Source of the DNA: a virus
Length of the DNA stretch: 35,355 nucleotides
IMG/VR virus record: IMGVR_UViG_3300032087_001544
Coordinates: 1-35,355 of that record
Strand: one strand, 5' to 3'
Below are positions 29,964-35,355 of the stretch, piece by piece. Within the stretch, counting starts at the first letter, position 1; every line of letters starts with the position of its first letter. A program made the position numbers and the translations under genes. The notes beneath the pieces are model-generated. The model saw only the letters and a program-made list of their open reading frames with translations. It was not told the origin of the DNA and made no database searches.

Positions 29964-30410
29964 TTATCTTTCTTTGTCTAGATTAACATTTTTAATAGAA
30001 GTTTGTAAAACTCTATCTATATATGTTTTACCCTTCATTATTTTATTTCTTCTTTCGCTAACTGGAATATCTTCTTCACCTAGCATAATTCTATATATAC
30101 GTTTAATTAATTGTTTACATTTAAATGAAACTTTATATATATTATACTTTTGTGTTGTTCTGTTTCTTTCTCGCCAAACAACTATCCAGTCTTCTTTTAA
30201 AAGCCTATTCCATCTTCTGTTATCCCAGCTATAAGAATAAGCTCCCATTTCAAAATCTTTTTTACTAAATAAATCCATACAGTCTAGATATATTAGTAGT
30301 TCAAGATCAGCGTCATTCAAGCCGTTGTTTTTACAAGCCCACTTTCGTATTATGCGGTAGTGTTTCAGCAGATTTAATTTTTTTAAATCATCTGCATCTA
30401 GCCTTTTCAT
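29964..30410 (-). CDS. Winged-helix (MarR-like) small protein
   Basis: 148 residues. LNLLKHYRIIRKWACKNNGL, LNDADLELLIYLDCMDLFSK and RRWNRLLKEDWIVVWRERNR give helix-helix-HTH followed by a beta wing (TTQKYNIYKVSFKCKQLI), like MarR-type winged helices. The C-terminal half (RIMLGEEDIPVSERRNKIM) is specific to this group, which I recall from marine phages. May bind DNA to regulate late genes, though a virion role is possible. ATG overlaps the stop of groES by 4 bases. Confidence 0.55.
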   Translation of the reverse strand: MKRLDADDLKKLNLLKHYRIIRKWACKNNGLNDADLELLIYLDCMDLFSKKDFEMGAYSYSWDNRRWNRLLKEDWIVVWRERNRTTQKYNIYKVSFKCKQLIKRIYRIMLGEEDIPVSERRNKIMKGKTYIDRVLQTSIKNVNLDKER

Positions 30411-30667
30411 ACAACAACGACTATATCTTGTAGTTTTATAATGTAGAAAAAATTATCTTCATATTCAATTCTATGACCAGCGTGCTTATCGTAAAACACT
30501 ACATCTCCTTTTTTCAACTTAAAACTTTCATCAGCTACACTAACAATTTCAGCTTTCACATATCTAATATCTTGCTTATCAGCTTCAGATAAATATAAAC
30601 CGCCTTCTGTTTTAGTAGTACCTTCTTTTATTTTCTTTATGATTATATAATTACCTACCGCTTTCAT
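30407..30667 (-). CDS. groS: GroES-like co-chaperonin
   Basis: 86 residues against about 97 in bacteria. The beta-barrel starts with KAVGNYIIIKKI, the mobile loop is KEGTTKTEGGLYLSEADK with the GG-hydrophobic anchor that docks into GroEL, and the barrel ends with KKGDVVFYDKHAGHRIEYED. It caps the GroEL ring. The gene overlaps the 3' end of groEL by 17 bases and follows it, the reverse of the bacterial groES-groEL order. Both proteins in one phage suggest a self-contained folding chamber, probably for virion proteins. Confidence 0.88.
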   Translation of the reverse strand: MKAVGNYIIIKKIKEGTTKTEGGLYLSEADKQDIRYVKAEIVSVADESFKLKKGDVVFYDKHAGHRIEYEDNFFYIIKLQDIVVVV

Positions 30668-32204
30668 CTACTCTAAGGTTGTTAATTACACAATCAGTTG
30701 ATAGTATTGTTGTAGCTACAGAAGCCGCGTTTATCAAAGCGCTTTTAGTTACAAGCAAAGGATCGATAATTCCTTCGTCGATCATATTTACCATATTTCC
30801 TGTAACCACATTCAATCCAAAACCTACATCACCAACTTGTTTATGCTCAATACCAGCATTACTAAGTATAGTTTTGTAGGGATATTTTATTGCTTTCTTT
30901 AAAACTATTTCACCTATAATAGATTCATCTAGTTCTTCAGAAGCATTTAACAAAGCAATACCGCCACCTGAAACTATACCTTCTTTAATAGCGGCTTTTG
31001 TAGCACAGATAGCATCTTCTACCCTATCTGATTTTTCTTTTAATTCAACCTCTGAATTAGCACCTACTTTTACAATAGCTACTTTAGCAGATAGTCTAGC
31101 TAGTCTTTTTTCTAAACCAACTACCTTATGAGGTTTTAATTTCTTTTTAAGATCTTTTTTTATTTGCTTAATAATGTCTTCAACTTCTTCTGAGTTACTA
31201 TCAACTTGAATTACAGTTTGATCGTTATCAGTTGTTGTTTTTATACATTCACCTAAGTAATCTACTTCAATAGTATTTAGATCATCACCTAATGTTTCAT
31301 TAATAATTTTAGCGCCAGTAAGCAGGGAAAGATCTTCTAATATTTCTTTTCTTCTTACGCCAAAAGCAGGTGGATCAACTATATTGATCTTAATGTTACC
31401 TTTTACTTTATTCATAACTAAAGCAGATAGCACTTGTGTTTCTACTTCACCGATAATAAACAAAGCTCGTTTTGATTTTATAATATGTTCTAATACTGAC
31501 TGTATCTGTCTTATTGACTCTACTTTTGAATCTAGTATTAAAACTAAAGGGTTGTCAAGCTCGACTGTACCTTTTTCTTTATTGGTTATTAAATTAGGGT
31601 TTAATAAACCTTTATCATACTCTACGCCTTCTACAATATCAAATGTAGTTTCATCACCATCAGAGTGCTCCATGATTACAACACCTGTTTCACCTACAGC
31701 TCTAAAAGCATCTGCTATAAGTTTACCTAACACAGGATCGTTGTTTGTAGATATTGTAGCTATCTGATCTATCATATCTTCAGTAACACCTACTGAATTA
31801 TCTTTTAAATAATCTACAATTTTATTTACACCAGATAATATACCGTTCTTAATATTACGCTCGTTTGATTTATCAATTAAATCGTAAGCTTCTTTCAATA
31901 TAGCATGAGCTAGCACTGTAGCTGTTGTTGTACCGTCACCAGCTTCTTTAACAGTTTTGCGTGCTGCTTCTTTTAATAGTGTTGCGCCCATATTTTCTAC
32001 AGGATCTAATAGTATAATGCTATCAGCTACTGTAACTCCGTCTTTTGTAATAACTGGTTTACCGGTATTGTCTTCTAGTATAACACATTTGCCGCTAGCC
32101 CCAAGTGTGGAGCTAACAGCTTTTGTGAGTTTTTCTATACCTTTAAATACCTTATCTTTGGCATCAACACCAAAGTTTAGGTTTTTGACAATTTTGTCAT
32201 TCAT
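30651..32204 (-). CDS. groL: GroEL-like chaperonin
   Basis: 517 residues (bacterial GroEL about 545). The equatorial ATP site is present: D55 (ITKDGVTVA), GDGTTTATV at 89-97 with D90, the ATPase Asp as D397 (RVEDAICATKAAI) and GIVSGGGIAL just after. The apical domain has ETGVVIMEHSDGDETTFDIV and EGVEYDKGLLNPNLIT. The C-terminal GGM repeats of bacterial GroEL are missing; it ends TDCVINNLRVDESGR. It folds proteins inside a double ring with GroES. Phage-borne GroEL is rare and often has a single-ring mechanism. Confidence 0.93.
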   Translation of the reverse strand: MNDKIVKNLNFGVDAKDKVFKGIEKLTKAVSSTLGASGKCVILEDNTGKPVITKDGVTVADSIILLDPVENMGATLLKEAARKTVKEAGDGTTTATVLAHAILKEAYDLIDKSNERNIKNGILSGVNKIVDYLKDNSVGVTEDMIDQIATISTNNDPVLGKLIADAFRAVGETGVVIMEHSDGDETTFDIVEGVEYDKGLLNPNLITNKEKGTVELDNPLVLILDSKVESIRQIQSVLEHIIKSKRALFIIGEVETQVLSALVMNKVKGNIKINIVDPPAFGVRRKEILEDLSLLTGAKIINETLGDDLNTIEVDYLGECIKTTTDNDQTVIQVDSNSEEVEDIIKQIKKDLKKKLKPHKVVGLEKRLARLSAKVAIVKVGANSEVELKEKSDRVEDAICATKAAIKEGIVSGGGIALLNASEELDESIIGEIVLKKAIKYPYKTILSNAGIEHKQVGDVGFGLNVVTGNMVNMIDEGIIDPLLVTKSALINAASVATTILSTDCVINNLRVDESGR

Positions 32205-32236
32205 GATTTAATTAAATTTAATTTGATTATAAAATA

Positions 32237-32521
32237 TTATTCAAAGGTTTTTACTACCTTAGGACCTTTTACAAATTCAAGCTTTTTAGCATAGTGCTCA
32301 ATGCTACCATCTATTGCAGCTTCAGCACCATCAAGTGTTTCTCTACGAGTTACATCTTGCCACGCGTCTTCTTGATCTTTGTATTCGGTTTGAAAATATC
32401 CATTTGGTAGTTGTACTATTCGCCAGTTTTTCTTTTCAGCGATATGTTTCCAAAATGCGATTTGGTCTTCGGATATTTGTGGTTGACTACTCCACGTGCT
32501 AGTCTTATAATATAGTGTCAT
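32237..32521 (-). CDS. Small protein of unknown function, 94 aa
   Basis: MTLYYKTSTWSSQPQISEDQ, then AFWKHIAEKKNWRIVQLPNG and GAEAAIDGSIEHYAKKLEF. An alpha/beta look with a short amphipathic helix near the end. I recall similar short proteins in marine myophages, without known function. It is transcribed just before groEL, 32 bases away; the intergenic region before it has a CGAGCAGGGT element. Confidence 0.6.
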   Translation of the reverse strand: MTLYYKTSTWSSQPQISEDQIAFWKHIAEKKNWRIVQLPNGYFQTEYKDQEDAWQDVTRRETLDGAEAAIDGSIEHYAKKLEFVKGPKVVKTFE

Positions 32522-32574
32522 TGGTTTTGGTTTTATGTTATTAATTGGTTTGCTCTACTCCCGAGCAGGGTATA

Positions 32575-32886
32575 TTATACTTGTGATGCAAATGTAACTC
32601 CATTTGGAGGAAAAAACTCAACAGTAGAATTTACACCGTTTAAAGATTCAATGTAAGCTTTTGAAAAAGCTTTATCTGTTAATTCTTTCGCTTGACTATT
32701 TGTTAATAAATTATTATCTACAACAATATTCCACGTAGCAAAAATTGTACCATATGTTTTAAATTGCAATGGAGTATCTGTAAATTCACATTCAAAATCT
32801 GTTATATCTTCTACAAAAACTAGTCCTACATTTGCATTACTAGTTGAACTTTGCGAGTGCCTGTTAATATATATATACTTACTCAT
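32575..32886 (-). CDS. Small protein of unknown function, 103 aa
   Basis: MSKYIYINRHSQSSTSNANV followed by beta-strand-rich VGLVFVEDITDFECEF, then a helix LLTNSQAKELTDKAFSKAY and a Pro-rich end. No domain recognised. Preceded by an A-rich leader ATAAATAAAAAAATG. Between a probable virion protein and the gene at 32521, so a virion-associated role is possible. Confidence 0.55.
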   Translation of the reverse strand: MSKYIYINRHSQSSTSNANVGLVFVEDITDFECEFTDTPLQFKTYGTIFATWNIVVDNNLLTNSQAKELTDKAFSKAYIESLNGVNSTVEFFPPNGVTFASQV

Positions 32887-32901
32887 TTTTTTATTTATTT
32901 A

Positions 32902-34128
32902 TTAAGTAACTGGATTACAAGTGTTAGTAAATACTGCATCTATATTAGCATCGTTTCTATCCCAAAATATGTAAGCTCCATTAGTAAAATTAGCACTACC
33001 TATTAAAGATTGACCAACTGCTGGTAAAAAAATTCTACCTTCTTGCATGATGTAAAGCGTGTCAGTACCTTGGATAGCATTTGCTACTACACTAAGAGTT
33101 CCATCGCCAAAACCAGGTATTCCACCTGTTGGTGAACCAGCAATATTTGTACCAGGTGATAATACAAAAGGGGTAAAAGTAGAATCCGCTACAACTCCTC
33201 CATTTGCGTTTAAATCAAAAGATATATACACTGTGCCGTTTTGCCAGTTAGCAACATTAGAATCAGCTAATTTAATACCAATAGCTACATCAAATGTTGA
33301 AAAATCTAAATTACCATTATTAATTGTACCTATTGGCCAGTAAGCATTTTCATCACCATATATACGGCGCTCTTCTAATGGATCGGTGCTACATAAAAGA
33401 GAATCAGGTCCGTTGGTAAGGGGGTTTGGTACTGTTGGTATATTATAATAACTGAACCAAGTGTTTCGATCAGTAGTGTTTAAATTCCAAGCCATACTTA
33501 ATCCATCTAAATCTGAACTAGTGACAGGACCTGCTCCTAGGTTTTGTAAGTTAAATACATAGTCCAATAGTAAAGGGCAAACTTCTATAGCAGAAATAAC
33601 ACTTACGCTATTAACTGTAATAAAATATTGAGTTGAAGAATAATCTAAAGCATATGTTCCAGCCGCAACTGGACCTGTTGGATTGTTTCCGCTAGCTAAA
33701 GATATAGATGTACCAATCAATGGAACTCCACTACCAGTTTTATCTAATATAACATCTACATTAGGACTAGCCGTACAAGCCGTATTTAAATCAGCTGCAG
33801 ATATAATTTGCCCAGAAGTCGTTTGCTGCTTCTGGCCTACTTCTGTAAAAGTTACAGTTTGAATAAAATCATTTAAATAAACTGTTGTTTTAGATACTAA
33901 ACCTTGCTTTAAAAAATCTAAAAATCTTTCTCTTAAAAATTCACTTGTATTACCAGAAAGATCTGGATTTATAAATTGTATAATGTAAGTACTTGTGTTG
34001 ATGATGGAGTCGCCGCGACTATAATTTACAATTATTGTATTTGCCGTCGCACCCACATAACCTATTCCTTCTAATTGAATTGGTTTTGCTACACCAGCGC
34101 CGTCTATTATTAAACCTACTTTACTCAT
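32902..34128 (-). CDS. Probable virion structural protein, beta-rich
   Basis: 408 residues with abundant Gly/Thr/Asn and beta-strand patterns: MSKVGLIIDGAGVAKPIQLE, TIIVNYSRGDSIINTSTYII, then ERFLDFLKQGLVSKTTVYLN, a middle with YALDYSSTQYFITVNSVSVI and a Gly-rich end GTNIAGSPTGGIPGFGDGTL. No enzymatic motif and no lectin repeat of the fibre type. Spaced from the gene before it by about 200 bases containing tandem hairpins. Structural role is inferred from composition and neighbours only. Confidence 0.5.
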   Translation of the reverse strand: MSKVGLIIDGAGVAKPIQLEGIGYVGATANTIIVNYSRGDSIINTSTYIIQFINPDLSGNTSEFLRERFLDFLKQGLVSKTTVYLNDFIQTVTFTEVGQKQQTTSGQIISAADLNTACTASPNVDVILDKTGSGVPLIGTSISLASGNNPTGPVAAGTYALDYSSTQYFITVNSVSVISAIEVCPLLLDYVFNLQNLGAGPVTSSDLDGLSMAWNLNTTDRNTWFSYYNIPTVPNPLTNGPDSLLCSTDPLEERRIYGDENAYWPIGTINNGNLDFSTFDVAIGIKLADSNVANWQNGTVYISFDLNANGGVVADSTFTPFVLSPGTNIAGSPTGGIPGFGDGTLSVVANAIQGTDTLYIMQEGRIFLPAVGQSLIGSANFTNGAYIFWDRNDANIDAVFTNTCNPVT

Positions 34129-34260
34129 TGTTTTTGTTTTTTATGAAAAGTCTATTACTCTGTATAATAAACTTATTGTTAATGGCGATTAGCCAGTTTT
34201 TTTTCAGCGATTGGGTTTTTATGGTTTCGAGCAGGGTTTATAAAAGGCAGATGAGTTCTT

Positions 34261-34305
34261 GGACACATCCGAAGACGTGTCCATTAGCAAATCCGAAGAT
34301 GTGCT
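34261..34305 (-). other. Tandem C(UUCG)G hairpins in intergenic region
   Basis: On the minus strand GGACACGTC-TTCG-GATGTGTCC (34282-34261) is a 9-bp stem with one G-T pair; directly upstream AGCACATC-TTCG-GATTTGCT (34305-34286) is a second with one mismatch. Both have the extra-stable C(UUCG)G loop. No T-run follows, so mRNA stabilisation or processing fits better than termination. Confidence 0.75.
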
Positions 34306-34326
34306 CAACAACTCTTCCGCTTTATT

Positions 34327-35022
34327 TTAATACGTTCCAAAAGTTATAACTGGACTCGTGGAAGCTGCTGATTGACCTTTAACGCCAATCATTCTTAATT
34401 TTGCTACAATAGATGATATTTCTTCTACTGCGCCAGTTCTTTTAACTATTCTAAATGCTAAATATTGCGTTGATGTACTTCTTCCTGGTCCTTTACCTGA
34501 AAATCCAGACGGTAAAGGAAAACCAAAAGCACCATCAGAATAATACAAATCAAATTTAAAATCGAAATACTGACCTGTTGTAGTTGTAATAGGTAACTCA
34601 AATACTCTTTGGTCAAACGGTGCAATAGCTCCATTATTAGACATGCGTTTAAAACTAGAGGGTACATTTACCGCATCCGTAGTTGCACTCATCGCTGTTG
34701 TTCTAGGTTTAAATCTTTCCATTAGCAAACCATAGGTTGATCCGTCTTCAAGTACTAGATCTTCAAATGTTATGTGTAGTTTAGAATAATATAAATTACT
34801 ATAATTTACACCCGTACGTGTAGATAAAACTTTATAATTAGCGTCTTTAGTGTCCCATTTAAATTTTAAACTAGCGTCATTTATACTACCACCATCTACA
34901 TAACTTTTAATATCATCAATAGAAGCTGTCTTAGTACTGTTATCTTTCGATGTATCATTTACTAATATAGTGTCTGACCCTGAAAGATCGCCTATTGGTG
35001 GGTATGAATAGATAATTGCCAT
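34327..35022 (-). CDS. Probable virion structural protein
   Basis: 231 residues. MAIIYSYPPIGDLSGSDTIL then VNDTSKDNSTKTASIDDIKS: the start IxDLSGSDxILVNDTS...T...DDIKSYV recurs in virion proteins of marine T4-like and related phages, by recollection. Beta-rich body (NLYYSKLHITFEDLVLEDGS, QRVFELPITTTTGQYFDFKF) ending ASTSPVITFGTY. Probably the first gene of the transcript in this window, as the next 333 bases have no gene. Confidence 0.55.
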   Translation of the reverse strand: MAIIYSYPPIGDLSGSDTILVNDTSKDNSTKTASIDDIKSYVDGGSINDASLKFKWDTKDANYKVLSTRTGVNYSNLYYSKLHITFEDLVLEDGSTYGLLMERFKPRTTAMSATTDAVNVPSSFKRMSNNGAIAPFDQRVFELPITTTTGQYFDFKFDLYYSDGAFGFPLPSGFSGKGPGRSTSTQYLAFRIVKRTGAVEEISSIVAKLRMIGVKGQSAASTSPVITFGTY

Positions 35023-35355
35023 AGTTATATTATTACTTAGCTTATAAAGCTTTTACTTTAAATTCGTTTATATATTATATACTTACAGATTTCGTTAGTT
35101 TTTTACCTAAGGGTGACATAAGCCTGTTACTAATACTACTTATAAGGCTAGTGTCACAAAATTTTACGTTAGATATTTTGGAGTATAGTGTTACCCCCTA
35201 TGTATTTGATTATCAGTCTGTTACAAAAACGATTTTATATTTCACGGGTCCCCCTTTTTCCCCAGATTTCTACGTATATACCCTTGATTATCAGTATATT
35301 ACGCCCCAGTGTTTGACTTTTTCTGTACATGTACTATATTATTATTTATATTTTA
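35023..35355. other. 333-bp right-end region without a gene: inverted repeat and spaced direct repeat
   Basis: No open frame I can support on either strand. It holds an imperfect inverted repeat (GTGACA-2-AGCCT at 35113-35125 and AGGCT-2-TGTCAC at 35145-35157, 19-base loop), a direct repeat TTGATTATCAGT at 35206-35217 and 35284-35295 (17 of 19 bases match when extended), a pyrimidine tract around 35247-35262, and a short palindrome AAGCTTTATAAGCT near 35040-35052. Likely a regulatory region upstream of the gene at 35022. Confidence 0.6.

Noticed and set aside
30407-32204. Host chromosome contamination explaining groEL and groES
   Set aside because: Reversed order, shortened proteins, missing GGM tail and phage-like neighbours on both sides fit phage genes better.
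32551-32567. A TGCTC/GAGCA hairpin as terminator after the gene at 32886
   Set aside because: Only 5 bp and no T-run after it; it is kept only as part of the CGAGCAGGGT element.
34196-34284. A short open frame (about 21 codons) starting inside the UUCG hairpins
   Set aside because: Too short, starts within a strong hairpin, has no recognisable sequence and no coupling to neighbours.
1-35355. Closed circular genome joined at the window edges
   Set aside because: The fibre gene open at position 1 would run at once into stop codons in the AT-rich sequence at 35355, and no end overlap was seen.

Overview
The window is a gene-dense tailed-phage genome fragment. Every gene I can support lies on the minus strand, so transcription runs from high to low coordinates. 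The host is probably a member of the Bacteroidetes, likely a marine flavobacterium. Reasons: starts are preceded by A/T-rich leaders of the AAATAAAA(T)ATG kind rather than purine-rich Shine-Dalgarno boxes; many proteins resemble families I know mainly from Bacteroidetes phages (portal with NNYF/SPTNGA motifs, tail tube starting MACAS, small RPGVHAK protein, NinG, 3-TM holin, XkdF-like protease); and the genome is AT-rich with tightly overlapping genes. No integrase, repressor, tRNA, DNA polymerase or primase was found, which fits a lytic phage that borrows the host polymerase.

Layout in transcription order (right to left). (1) 35.0-29.45 kb: probable virion proteins, a GroEL-GroES chaperonin pair, a MarR-like small protein and several unknowns. 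This part uses different codons and has different intergenic structures (tandem C(UUCG)G hairpins) from the rest. (2) 28.9-24.9 kb: three paralogous lectin-like fibre genes. (3) 24.9-22.9 kb: lysis cassette (small membrane proteins, amidase, holin). (4) 22.95-22.85 kb: tandem CTAGTCTA repeats, a candidate origin or control region. (5) 22.8-17.0 kb: DNA metabolism (NinG, SSB-tailed protein, DnaB-like helicase, sigma-like factor, two PD-(D/E)XK nucleases, DnaA domain IV-like protein) and many tiny overlapping genes. (6) 16.9-15.2 kb: terminase subunits. (7) 15.1-8.3 kb: tail genes, beginning with a chaperone that has a T9 slippery site and a conserved -1 extension, and ending with the tape measure. 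(8) 8.3-0.4 kb: prohead protease, scaffold, capsid, tail tube, portal, connector and an S74 chaperone-domain protein. (9) A fibre gene runs off the left edge.

Five strong minus-strand terminators and one weak one divide the genome. A 9-mer, TACGTTATA, occurs five times, each shortly upstream of a start codon and twice directly after a terminator. It is a good candidate for a phage-specific promoter, perhaps read by the phage's own sigma-like protein.

The left-edge fibre gene and the fibre gene starting at 28937 share an 88-bp stretch with only two mismatches. The two window edges do not join into one reading frame, so the fragment is not a simple circle closed at its ends. The change in composition near 29 kb could be module acquisition or an assembly join.
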